From the NCBI GenBank assembly GCA_040954595.2, contig CM082587.2:1178001-1242000 (forward strand): a stretch of 64,000 bases of DNA, read 5' to 3'. The DNA is from Balanoglossus misakiensis. Its lineage: Eukaryota > Hemichordata. The translations under genes and the position numbers were made by a program. Shown here one piece after another: positions 1-12,100 of the stretch. The notes below the pieces were generated by a model, which made no database searches, was not told the DNA's origin, and was given only the letters and a program-made list of their open reading frames with translations. Each line of letters starts with the position of its first letter. The stretch's first letter is position 1.

Positions 1-324
1 GATGACGACACTATCCTCTGCGTAACATTCGAGAATCTGAAGACAGACTACAAAGGCGAGCTTGGAAAAATTGCCGACTTCATCGGTCGACCAGTCACCC
101 AGTCTGATCTGGAGCGAGCGGAAGAAAAGTGTGCCTTCCAGAGGATGGATCAGCAACACCTGCACTTCGACGAGAAGAATACTGATTATAACAGGGGTCG
201 ATTCTTCAGAAAGGGTGCCATCGGTGACTGGAAGACACACTTCACAGTTGCACAGAGCGAGCGATTCGACGAGGAAATTGACGGGAAACTGAAAGATGCC
301 GGAATCTTCATGAAATACGAATGA
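1..324 (+). CDS. Cytosolic sulfotransferase (SULT1-type), C-terminal part
   Basis: The frame is open from the first base and ends at TGA 322-324, giving 107 codons of a PAPS-dependent cytosolic sulfotransferase cut by the window edge. Visible family landmarks are FENLKTD, the C-terminal RKGAIGDWK segment whose RKG contacts the 3'-phosphate of PAPS, and the directly following KTHFTVAQSE, the short SULT dimerisation motif. The protein ends KYE, the usual end of the domain, so the C-terminus looks complete. Family knowledge: these enzymes transfer sulfonate to phenols, steroids or amines in the cytosol; the substrate cannot be told from this fragment. Nothing shows whether this is a last exon or the end of an intronless copy. 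It is unrelated in subfamily to the Golgi-type sulfotransferase at 18-20.7 kb. Confidence 0.93.
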   Translation, partial: DDDTILCVTFENLKTDYKGELGKIADFIGRPVTQSDLERAEEKCAFQRMDQQHLHFDEKNTDYNRGRFFRKGAIGDWKTHFTVAQSERFDEEIDGKLKDAGIFMKYE

Positions 325-364
325 CTGCACCGACACTATCTGAATCGAATATCTTCCCTTAAAA

Positions 365-370
365 AATAAA
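365..370 (+). terminator. Poly(A) signal of the SULT gene
   Basis: AATAAA lies 41 bases after the sulfotransferase stop. A second AATAAA near 787 could serve a longer transcript. Confidence 0.5.
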
Positions 371-3300
371 AATTGTTATATGTATTGCACAAATTTTTCG
401 CTTCTTTCCTTCTTTCTTTTCTTCCTTCTTACCACGCTAACAGAGACATGGCAGGCGACTAAACGAGTTGTCCGACTCGAGCACAAGTGCATATTCATGG
501 CTCACACCATGGAAGTAAGAATGACCTACAAATCTATGCAGTATGGTCGCTTAGAGTGTCCAATTCCAGCGGAAACCGCTGCATGTCTGCATATTCGAAC
601 AGAGGAAATGAAGGAATGAAAGACAATGAATCCCTTCATTGTGTTCTGCCACCGCCGCCAAGTGGGTGTGGTCATAGACCCCAGAGAAAGGTCTATGGTG
701 TGGTGCAGGGTTTGAACAGAATGTTGGGGCGAAAATTACAACGTAGTTGATGACAGAAACAAACAAGAGAGCCGATGATTTGATGAAAATAAACTTTCTA
801 GTACACATGTAAGAGAAAGTTAATAATGTACGGGAAAAACCGTTCTAACTCTCTCGAGAACAACTCACTTCGCTGGAATGTAGGGCAGATTTTATCCCGG
901 TCAGGAAACAAAAGAAACGCCGGTATATTGTCGGCGAAGTTTCCGCTATGTGGCTTGGTCCAGCTAAGCCAGGTATTGTGTGACAAGCTCCAAAATGTCA
1001 CGTGACAGGATTGGCGGATCTATCTATCCGTCAATATATCCTAGGATCTGTCACTCTGTACTGTACGTACGTTGGTATGTGCACGGTTAGTACATGTACT
1101 AGTAAGTTAGTACAATCGTACTATGGTGACGAAATTAAAATAAATCAAATATAGACTCCCATAGAACGCGTTAATTCAGAGGGCATTTGCTCAAGGGAAA
1201 GGTAACAGACAAATTGTAATCTCTCGGTCAAGTGGAACCGAGTGGATCACCCAAAAGGTGACACTGTTCAATATCTGTCAATACACATGTCCGTGAGGTC
1301 GATCACTCCAGCAAGTTTCGCCCTCCGTCACTAGCACTGCACATGCGCTGTTAGAGTTGGGCGTGTCATGACACTGAGTCCACTTCAGGTATTATCAGGT
1401 GATGCTTGGTCACACCTGGCCGTGCGTGATGATGACCAGTACAGTTGATCACGTGTCTGACTGCAAACTCGCATGTGACGCGGCGACACTACTGAGTGTT
1501 ATCCATACAAATGTATATTTCCGCCACAACTCTGTTTTCCCGAATGGATGGCCGTGGATGTTACGATATGACCTTGTAGGTGGCGCCACTTAATTACTAT
1601 GTCCCTGGATTGCTACTGGAACTATCATCCGCATAGTAAATACATGGCGGCTATGTACTACTAGTCTTACGCAATCTCACCGAATAAAAAGTCGCTTGAC
1701 GTGTGCTATTTATTTAAAATAAGACACGGAGGTAGACAGAATTCAACGAAAGTGGACAGTTTGTTGTACTACAAGGGAATAAGGGGATGGGTGTTGGAGG
1801 GTGTGTCAGTCCCCCCCCCCCCACGATTGCAGGGTAATGGAAACGAAGGAAGCAAAAAAGTGATAATATAGTCTATGCGTAGTACACTCAACATCGAGAA
1901 AACCGTGATTTTAACAAAACGATTCAAAGCTCTATTAGCAGGAATAACATACGTTTGGGAAATGGCTAATTGGTTGGCCTGGCAACGCTCATAACAACGG
2001 GAATAAACTAGGTCAGACCTTATTTGGACAATAGTATAATGCGATGAAAATGGAAAGATGCGAGGCCATTTTTACCAGAGTTACATGTGAATTTAATTTT
2101 GGTGACGAATGACAAAATTTGACTTTAGATTATGGATAATATTTTGACAATGAACCCATCTAAAATGACATGACTCTACTAAATATAGTTGTGCCCAAAT
2201 GACACAACCCGTTTTTTTTGCATCACCCCCGCGGCCCCCAGTTAAAATCAAACAGTGTGTATGTGTAGAATATCGCTCTCCCATACACAGTATATGGGAG
2301 AACGATGTGGTTCTCCAAATGGATATGGTTGTACACAGTCACTCCACACGGAGTGAATGTGGGTTGTAAATCAGTCACGTTCCACGGCTATATCTTCACG
2401 AAAACACACATTACTGAATGAACATAGTACGGGGAAAGCATGAGCGCTAAAGTGATACAACATTACTTTTCTGAAAAAAGATATCCTTGTTTTCAAGGAA
2501 ATACTGTTATTGTTGACGAAGGGAATACTTGTTTACATGGAGGTCTTCGACACCGGCGAGCTTGTTATGGTCGTCGAGTTCGCGAGAAACGGTGACGTCA
2601 CTTGTTTTGCTTTCACAGGAAGTGAACCTTCACCCGCTTCTCGCGATTTCCGGTCACTGACCTCCTAGCAACGTAATAACCCAGCAACAACAAATAATAC
2701 GAGTGCGTTGAAGATGTAGAAATCATGACATATTATACAAGTATGAGTAATCCCGAAAACAAAGGTGATATTGGTGAGATAAACAGCATCTAACCCAGTT
2801 TTATCCGGTTCGTCGCATTGGTTCATTGTAAGCTCCGACGTTATACAAAAAATCACGCCATATTTCACAGTACTGATATTGCAATTGTTTTACGTATTTA
2901 CATATTTGCATTGTCATTCACTATCTGGTTGTTCTATTACATAATTACACGGATGTCTGCATAGACACAGACAGTTGTCAATCAACACACTGGATGCTGC
3001 GCATGCCCCGATGGTAATGATGAACGTGACGTAGAAATACAAAATATAGATATTTCACTATTACATGTAAACAGTATAAAATAAAATGTCTGTTTCAATT
3101 AAATTCTCATTGGTCATATCCTTTCACATCATGTCATGTCATGTCGAGATGGACACACAATATCACCTACCCACATCATTATTACACATTCTACTAAGTA
3201 TTACACAAATTCAATGTAAATGCTTGGCCTTGGTCTAAATATAGAAATAATATCGGTGTGCCCATTATGTGACCCCTTCCATTACGTGCAACAACACAGA

Positions 3301-5156
3301 ACATCTTGTTATTACATGCTCACTTACAAAACAAGACAAAATAAAATAAAGTATATGACAAAAACTGACACGTTTTCATTCACCAGCCATTGCTACGCAA
3401 AATGAAGTTTCCTGAACCGACAAAAAAACGCAGATTTGACAGTGATCACTATGAAGATAACGGTGATTGTTAAAAAAATCAGACGGAAATGCTCTCATGT
3501 AATATTAAACGTATACAACCTGTATCAAATCACATGTTTACCTGTAAGGAGGTTTTAAAGTGACGTTTTGATATAAACAGAAACTATCAAATTTTAAAAT
3601 GACGCGGAAATGCCCGTGGTTAAACATTGAACCGATACTTCGGTAGAGGGTAATATGTCAACAGAAAGAGCTGTACAACTTAAAGAGGATATAATTTAAA
3701 GCAAGTAAGGGTGAAATTCGATAAGGGCGACGGGAAGTGTACGGGAAATTGCAGGCACTGGATTCAGGTGAACTTTTATTGTGTCGCTGTTGGGGGTGGG
3801 CGGGTTCAAGACTTGCCACGACTCCTGAAGATCTGTTTACTTTGAGAATTCAATATCGATTGGTTAACTGAATCCTGTATCTGCCGCCGGGAAAATAATT
3901 GATGTTCGATATGTTCTTTCGGGGGATGTGATGTTGTTGTTTTTTCGAGTGAGAGGCGCCGCGTGCTGAGAGACCGAGCCGAGTGGGCCCGATGGCATCG
4001 AACCGAAATTCGATAAATATTGAAGGTGAGATATATAAAAATATTTTTAACATCCATTGGGTTGAGATTCAAGTCACCGAAACCGTGTTTTGCCATAAAC
4101 AGATCAATATTTTCTTTTCTTGAACAGGAAATGGTCGTGACTGAAGCTTAAATATCGAAAAAAGGTTATTATAACAAAACATCCATAACCCGGAGAAAAG
4201 GAAGTGCTCAGCGATCATTACCGGACCGACCGCTACAGGAAACAGTTTTGTCATTGGGATAACGGAAGTTGTATAAATGTAAGAGATCGATCCGTATTCA
4301 AGCCGCCGAGAGTCGGGAGGCAAGCAATCAGTCTGAGAAGGGAAGTTGTATTGTGATATCATCACGTTGTCTCCCACACCGGCTCATTAATTTGTGTACG
4401 ATACAACTGGTTGCCATAGCAACACGGCGCGAAACAGACTGGGGAATATTACGCGAGTACGTCCAAACGTAGTAGAAAAATAAAAATTGTTTTAGGGGCA
4501 AGGATGATCAGCTATAGATACCCCCCCCCCCCCCCCGCGGCAAGTGTTTTCTCCTTGTACCGGTTGGTGTAAATATCGACGGTCTGGAATGATGATCGGT
4601 AACTGTCATACATCTATTATCATTGTGTATCCGGGAAAACAAATTAAAGCGTCTTTGGGGTAATAATCGTATAAAGAGAAGCACGTTTCTGTCGAGGTCA
4701 CCCGCCGTAAAAAATCCGACGGTAGCTTTTCCTACGAGAGGTGATACACTTCGCAAAATGGATATAACCTTGGAAAATACAATGCGACCTTGGAATGGAG
4801 TGTCAGTAAACACGACAAAAAAGGATAAAGCAATGCGCTGTATTTAGATTTCCCATAAAATATTTGCTGCAATATAATTGGTGGACGGTACGACTTATGC
4901 GGTTTCCAATGCGATCCGGACCACACAGGTTGAGAAAAACAGCGCCGCCAGCGACACAAAGTTGCAGGATAAAACAGGGAACGTCAAAGCTGCCTGTAGG
5001 TGGCACTCACGTACATTTAATCATCTGGAGCGCCTTTACATACAACACTGAACAGCACGAGCAGATTCAACTCTGCAAATTGGCCAGAAGCATTTCTGGC
5101 GGCCGTGTCTTTCATTCATACTTCATTATCTTTAAGTGATTTTAATCTGTGATAAA
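371..5156. other. Intergenic, no supported gene
   Basis: Between the SULT end and the PTPA 3' end I find no exon chain on either strand. It holds a C12 run (1811-1822), a C16 run (4521-4536), a short near-palindrome around 2273-2305 (arms built on CTCTCCCATA), a perfect CRE octamer at 2593-2600 and a CpG-rich patch at about 3950-4030. The patch has an ATG followed by a splice-donor-like GTGAGA, but the nearest acceptor leads straight to a stop. Confidence 0.5.
2593..2600. promoter_or_regulatory. CRE-like octamer TGACGTCA
   Basis: A perfect CREB/ATF palindrome sits in a locally CpG-rich stretch (about 2540-2660). No gene start is recognised next to it, so function is only a possibility. Confidence 0.25.
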
Positions 5157-5162
5157 TTTATT
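5157..5162 (-). terminator. Poly(A) signal candidate of PTPA
   Basis: TTTATT on the + strand reads AATAAA on the - strand, about 390 bases past the PTPA stop codon. Confidence 0.45.
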
Positions 5163-5555
5163 TTAACAGACCCTTTCAGCTTGATCTGATTCAAAACAAT
5201 AACTCACAACACTGAAAATAACACCTCAATATACGCCTTGTTTGAAAGTTGAATACCGAACTGTACACTGATTTCAATATACACATGTAAACATACACAC
5301 ATCCATCCATACAGACGCAACCGATCCCATACACCAAATGGGTCCTAACAACTGTAACCACTTCATTGCTGAGTACTCCATCTCATTTTTCCCCACAGGA
5401 TATCACTCATGTCCATGGATGTTCCATGTATTCTTAATGGATGTAGACGCTTCATGAGTTATATATATCCAGTGTTTCTGAAAGCTTTGCAGATGTTGCT
5501 ACTGTAGCTTTGTGTGTGTACATGTGTGTTACATATCCTGATGGGTAGCCTGGTC

Positions 5556-8500
5556 TCACGTTGCCAGCTGGATGGACATGATGGTACCGAATGGGAAATG
5601 CTGAACTATGGGAAACTTCATCAAACACTGCCAGAAAAGAACAGTGAAAAATAGCGTCAAGGACACTGTGGTCCCATTTGAGGATTACACAGAAATGGGT
5701 ATACACTGCCAGAAAAGAACAGGTAAATAAGGAACACAAAAAATGTATAATTTAACTATGAATAATGACTTTGCAGTGTGTGTGTGTGTGTGACAAGGGT
5801 ATGGTCAGGTACATGTACCTATATGTGTGTCACACGACTGGATGACTCACCTCAGCTTTGTACATTTTAATGAGACCCGAGTTGACTTTGGTCCAATGTG
5901 CTACACCACTGATTCCCCACAGTGTGTTGGAATGCTCACCAAAGGAACCAGTCTTCACCTGATACACAGCAAGAGAAATACAATCAATTAGGAAATGGGT
6001 TTATTCAGAATCTCAAACCTTCAAGGACAAGTTTTGTCTCACAAAAACTGCAGGCAAGACAATAAGTTTCATTATCCAGTCACCACTTGTCTCATATAAT
6101 GCTTTTGAGTGTGTGCGTAACAGTAAATTGGTAAATAATCTTAAAATGAATGTTACTTACAGACATTATGTACTTAATGCAACCAAATATCATGTATTGC
6201 TTGTCAAATCCTTCAGCATATTCTGGATTTGGTAGAGATTTGGGTAAAATCCTTTGATTTCCAATGAGCTGTGAACTTCCCCATATAAATGGCAGGAATT
6301 GAAAATCATCTAAGCCCCACACTCCTTGACTGCCAGCCGGTTCCATTCGGTAAACTGTTTGTAACTTTCTCATAACATCTATATACCTGGAAAATCAAAT
6401 ACAGCAATTATTTCTCAACATCATCTCACACCACATCCCTGGATACTTTAGATTATTTTCAGAAACGAACTCTACCGCCAGATGGTGCTGTTTGCATTCA
6501 TTGTTAACTTGAGCTGAAAGAACATTGCTCTTAACTGATTTCAAATTCAGAAGGTTTGGGATCTTGCAAGAATTGTGTGTCCCAAATATGAAACTGAACA
6601 TCACATACCTGGTAAATACTCTGTGTGCAATAGCCACATTATCATCTTTTGTAAGTATTCTGAGTTTATATAAACAACACAGGAAGACAGCATAATTCAT
6701 CTCATGGCCTGAAATGCAATCATACCAACATTTAAGTCGGGTTATTTAGACTTGAAAGCAAATTGTGTAACAGGACCGTCGAGAATAGCGCCCTCTACGG
6801 CCAACACAGATGTTTATGACCAGGCCACTATCAGCAAAAATACTTCTACAACAAAAGTCTACTGTTGTTTTCAATCACAAAGCTCACACAAAAGCTTACC
6901 TGTACCATAGTCTATACGTGTAGAATTACCAAAACCATCTAAAAGATAGACTTCTAGCTCTGTGACTGCAGCCTGGTATTTACTTGGAAGAAGGGGCTGA
7001 ATCAGAGATTGTGCATTCTGTTGACACAAACAAATTCAATGTTTTACTCATCAAACAGGAACAATCACACCCACTGCCACATTTTTGAGTTCACAAATTT
7101 CCCATTATCCCACAAGATTGAGCATACTGTAGAAAATCATTGCATACCTCTTGTAATCTCTTAAACAAATCTCTGAATGCTTTGTTACCAAACCTCTGGG
7201 GTTGATCAATCGGTGGGATTTCATCTATCCATCCGTCTATGATATCTAACATGTTGATTAGTTTTTGACAAGTCTACAAAAAATGACAGAGAAAGATGAT
7301 GAAATTTACACACAGGGCTTTCCACAGGTGAAAAGAATATCTTGCTGATTAAAGTTACCAGTATTATCTGAACTTGTACCTCTGACGATTTATTTCCTTA
7401 CCTCTGAAACTTCACATTCATCAGTCAACTTCTTTCCCTTGACACTTTCATTTAATGACAAGACAAATCCCATATAATCCTGATACGCTTGTGATTTCTC
7501 CCACTTTGGCAGATCCATGGGAGATTTGATTTCCTTTTCTGGTTTTACAAACTCATGATCAACTGCATCAGAGTCAGTGTCTTGGTTTTCTGTTGCTACG
7601 TTTTCAACATTATCAGCTGCAGTTGGTTTCTCTGTATTTCCCTCCTCTCTAGCTGTCTCTGTGTCTTCCTTTTCTCCAGCCATTTCTGTATTTTCTGATT
7701 GTGAATTTGGTGCCACTGTCACTGTACTGGCTTTGCCGGCAGACTCTTCTGTTTTGCATTCATGTCTCTGTTCTGACAGTGGGGTTTCATTGTTGACAGG
7801 GTTTTGTCCTGGATAGCAAAAAGTGAAAATATGTGTTTACACCCAAGTTCATACTGTATTCTACTGTTGGTTGTATTTTCATTGGTACTTGGGAGGGGTG
7901 TACTAATGTGCATCACTATTCATATTAATTAAAGGGACAAAGTCTCTCTCTCACTCTTCTTTTTCCATTTATTATGTTTGATTCACTACACTGTCTATGC
8001 TAATGCACATGTGGATATATAGTGAATCAACATTCAACCATCACGTTTGTAGGATATGAGAGTAAAAATCTCGCCAAAATGAATAAATGGTTAACACCGA
8101 ATATTCATTTTGATCTCGCGTCTACAAGTGGGATGGAAGGTGTGTGTGGTTGAACTATGAGTAAAATTTCTACATAATGTTTACCATAGAGATTTTCAAA
8201 GTCACTAAATTTGGCGGCCATTTTGAATGCCATAGACTAAGCACAGATATAGGCGGCCATTTTGAACCTCAAATTTGGCGGCCATTTTGAAAGTCTTAAT
8301 TTTAAGACAATTTTGAAAAGACCCCTCCCCCCGAATTTAATGTTGTTTGTGGTTGAACGTTAATTCACTATATACATGTATTCACATGTACTTAACATCA
8401 ATGGTGTCTTGTATCAAACATACTTAATGGGAAAAGGGCAGCAAGAGAGAGACTTTGTCCTTTTAATCATAATGATGCTCATGCAAAAATAATTAAACAA

Positions 8501-8671
8501 CATTTAAAAAGCGCGCGAGGTCGGCCTTACGAAACACACTGTCGCATATCGTTCATCTACCACAGACAAGCGTTGAATTTACCATTGGCGTCATTATAAA
8601 ACCTTGAAGTAAGGTATACCATGGAAAAACTTGGTCGGAAGTACTTCATGCCTACCTTCAACATCCGCCAT
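5556..8671 (-). CDS. PTPA: PTPA, serine/threonine phosphatase 2A activator
   Basis: Eight exons, in transcript order: 8656-8671, 7402-7808, 7148-7273, 6900-7017, 6609-6708, 6161-6386, 5851-5958, 5556-5627. They sum to 1173 nt (390 aa) in one frame. The first exon codes only MADVE plus one base. From about residue 103 the protein follows PTPA throughout: [49 protein letters not shown] and a final [11 protein letters not shown]. Family knowledge: PTPA is a peptidyl-prolyl isomerase-like chaperone that uses ATP to activate the PP2A catalytic subunit in cytosol and nucleus. The first ~100 residues are a Glu/Thr/Asn-rich, probably disordered extension much longer than in human PTPA. Intron 1 carries a MITE, and the last intron has a duplicated 3' splice site. 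The gene is head-to-head with CRAT. Confidence 0.95.
5625..5722 (-). repeat. Duplicated 3' splice-site segment, two 20-bp copies
   Basis: The 20-bp block at 5625-5644 recurs perfectly at 5703-5722. On the PTPA (-) strand each copy is a pyrimidine tract ending TTCTGGCAG followed by TGT. The inner copy gives the conserved C-terminus; use of the outer copy would add CIPISV and a stop. Confidence 0.85.
5776..5792. repeat. (GT)n microsatellite
   Basis: About eight GT units, within the last PTPA intron. Confidence 0.9.
7929..8466. mobile_element. Non-autonomous DNA transposon (MITE) with long terminal inverted repeats
   Basis: The left end (TTAA then AGGGACAAAGTCTCTCTC) and the right end are inverted copies. 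The similarity continues inward for roughly 140 bp on each side, including ATATAGTGAAT and TTCAACCA in both arms. Each end carries TTAA, consistent with a piggyBac-type TTAA target duplication; that superfamily call is inference. No transposase ORF is present. The centre has a smaller inverted pair around AAAATGAATA and three copies of GGCGGCCATTTTGAA. The element lies wholly inside PTPA intron 1. Confidence 0.75.
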
Positions 8672-9101
8672 TTCTTCAAATTCACTTCAGCGCATGCGTA
8701 TTTATCTTTGACCTCGAAAGTGCGACCTGAGATCCAGTCCCAAAGTTTCTGCCTGAATTCGTGAGCTGTAGAGTTCAGTAGACAATAAATGCCGCAAATG
8801 TTGTAGGAAAGTTTCCTTCTTTTTTGCACAATTAATGCAAGTAACTTACAACGGTTACTATCTGTTACATTTTAACTGTACATGTACATGCACACACTGC
8901 ATTGGGAATCCAAGCGTAAAAAATATTTCACAACATTCAACAACTTAGGAGGTACACGTGCACATAACACTCAACAGTACAGTACACTGTAACACCAACA
9001 CTGGACAGTGATCGCACATCAATGCTTGTCTAGCTGGTTAATCAGACAGTTCATATTCAAAGAGGATTTGCATTTAATTCAGAAGATCCAATCTTACACC
9101 A
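8672..9101. promoter_or_regulatory. Bidirectional PTPA/CRAT promoter region
   Basis: The PTPA start codon (8671, - strand) and the CRAT start codon (9102, + strand) face away from each other 430 bp apart, so this interval must hold both 5' UTRs and promoters. It contains GCGCATGCGT at 8690-8699, close to the NRF1 consensus. No TATA box stands out. Sharing of one promoter is inferred from spacing. Confidence 0.6.
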
Positions 9102-12100
9102 ATGTTGCGTGTGTGGGCTGGAAACATGGTAAGTTGGCGTTTGGATCGCGGTTTGCGCTTATGCATATGGCGGTGCACATGACCACCTAGCGCCGTGAAG
9201 ATAAATCGTGACATTCAAGTTCCCCAAAATAAATCTGCGAGCGCCTCAAGCGACAGGTTTTTGCTGCCAAGCATCTAATTACTTTCCCTTTTGTTTTTAT
9301 TTTTTCCCCAAATGACTAAGCGATATCTTCTCATGACTTGTAATGTGAAACAGAAATGTTAAAAAATAAGATTGTCACCTGTGCATAAATATTTTTAAAC
9401 TAATTTTTTTCATAAACTTCACAAGATGAAAAGAACAATCTTTAGCAGAATCCATCTACAGTCATATCACAGTTTGGGGTTATGCAGCTATAAAGTTATT
9501 AATTGCATAAAATGATAAGAGATACCCTTACTTGTGACACCAAGTCAAAAGTTTGTTGACACTGCCCCACTTTGTCAAATTGCCTGTCGGGGCGTAGAGT
9601 TCAAAGTTCAACTAATACCTTTACAGCACATATGACAAAGGTCCGAGTATAGTATTAAACTTTGGCCAGGTACTGACAAACTATTGAGACCCACTGTACC
9701 AGACCTGACTACAGCAGACATGAACACCGTCATTGTTGTAAGTTACTGTATATCCCTTCTAAGACTTAACTCTGATTCAGAAACTATGAGGGGGTTTACT
9801 TTTACTTGCATAAAAGTCCTTTTTCTTCAGAGTTCATTGACCTTGACCAGTTAAATGTCTCTACACATCAGCTGATCTGTGTGAACTGATCATATTATGA
9901 CCAGTAAATCTTGAGGCCCATTTCTGCACGTCTCTAAAAATGTTACTGTTGTGATGGGAGTTTGGCAAAGTTCCCAGATACAGTACAACAAGATACGCAG
10001 TTGCAAAACAATTTCATGTTTCTTGATTTCATACATGATATCCTGTGAACACCATCCTATTTCTAAGTGATCTGACTGTTTTTTTCCATGTTTACAGCTG
10101 CTAATCTCTCACTCAGTGCCAAAGTTATTGTGCTTTGGCACTGCTTAGACGTAGCAGACATATTATGACGACGTGTTAGTTAAAAAGACGTTACCACTGT
10201 TACTAGTATATCACAGTCACGAGTAAAATCTGAAGGATTTCTGTACCAATGGGTTGCAGTCATACAATTGTGGTACACAACACATTTCGTTCTTTTTCCT
10301 GATTGGTTGTGTGATTCAGCTTCTTTGCATGATAACTAACTCCCACCTGTGCTTTATTGTGCAGTGTTCAGAAAAGAAATTCAGAAACTTGCATATACTA
10401 ACTCCATTTAATAACTGGGCTACAGATTGCAAATTTGCTGATTGTATGAACACTCTTGTGTTATTGCAAAAATTGTGTGTCAGCAGCTGCAATCAATTTC
10501 TCAGTGAATGAAAGAGTGCTTTTTAAAGAGCTCTGTGTAGAAATAGCAATGTATGTGGCAATATGTGCAAATGTTTATAGAGGTAAAATTTGGCTTGTTT
10601 CTGGTTTGAGGGTGAACTGCTTGCTCACTCACTCATAGTAGGCTTAATAACTGGACAGCACCAGTATCCAATGTGAAGTATTAAAATGATAGTAGCAAAG
10701 CAGCTTATGTTTCTTGATATGTTGGTTTCCATTTTTTTTTCAGATGAAGCAGGGAGCGATTAGGGCTGGGAAGATGGCTCAGCCATCACAAGTTCCCACC
10801 AAGGCGCCCTTGATAATGAAGTCGTACTTGTCACATCAGAGTTCTCTGCCTAAGCTTCCAGTGCCTCCACTCCAGCAGACTCTGTATAAGTACTTGGTCA
10901 CTATGAAGCCTCTGCTGACAGACGATGAGTACGCAAATACCAAAGAGGTAAGTGGCTGTAATTAAATTCTTTGACATACCCCCGGAAATAGGGTAACGAC
11001 TTCTGCTGCTACGAAATTGCTGTCTGTCTCACTGTGTCTTCTCTTGCAGATTGTTGATAAGTTTGGCAAACCAGGTGGAGAAGGGGAGCGACTTCAAATG
11101 AAACTGTGGCAGAGAGCACAGAAATTGGACAGTTGGGTAAGTGATCCAAAAGTTCTACTCAACACAAACTCTTCAAATGATGATGAGGTTACTTCAGTCA
11201 AATGTGTGTATTTATTATCAGCTTTCAGATTGGTGGCTGCACGTAGCATACCTAGACTTCAGGTCACCAGTAATTGTCCATTCCAATCCTGGTGTTGCAT
11301 TCCCTCTGCAAGAGTTCAACACCCAAGGGGATCAGTTAAGGTGAGCATCTGCTTGCCAATAAATCTAATCCTTCAAGCAGATCACAAGTCTCTTTTTCAA
11401 ACGAACCGTTCATTAATGACAGTTAACATAGGTCAAATCTGAAGTATGGCAAAAACTGAATAAATGATATACCATTACAGAAGTGAATAAAGGCCAATTG
11501 GTTATAATTTTCTTGTCTTACAGTTTTGCTGCCAAGATAATTGCAGGTGTGCTAGACTACAAAGTGATGATTGACAGGTGAGGAAGACAAGTTTTGATCA
11601 TGTGATCAGTCATTGTTTTTCAGAATATTGCCATCTTGGAAGATGATATACAGAATGTTTGACATCATAAAAAACTTAAATACCGAGTTATATATTGCTG
11701 TGTCAAAATGTATGGCAAGTGTCTTTTAGATTCCCACATATTAAAAAAAATTATTACTATTTCACTAGCGAAATGTCTTATGTATCAGTGAGTAACTCAT
11801 GATGTCCTTCTGTTGCCAACAGAGAAAATCTACCCATAGATATGATGGGAGGACAGCCATTGTGTATGGATCAGTATTACAAGCTGTTGTCATCCTGTCG
11901 TATTCCTGGCCCCAAACGAGACACTGTTGTCGTGTATCCTGGCAACAAATCAAACGCACCAAAACACATCGTAGTTCTACATAATAATCATGTGAGTTTA
12001 CCTTATTATCATGTGATTGTCATGTGATATGTATGATCAAACTTATGATACTGTGACAATGAATTTTCTGTTGTTTTTACATACACTGTCCAAAACAGAC

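Noticed and set aside
3960-4020. tRNA-like B-box (GGTTCGATGCC on the - strand)
   Set aside because: No matching A-box or cloverleaf; no tRNA gene was found anywhere in the window.
3992-4025. Possible first exon on + (ATG in a CpG-rich patch followed by GTGAGA)
   Set aside because: The nearest good acceptor (after 4120) gives a stop after four more residues, and no later exon chain was found.
11017-11442. 141-codon open frame on +
   Set aside because: Read-through of two CRAT exons and the intron between them; the 11136 donor and 11222 acceptor restore the conserved SEWWL-like region.
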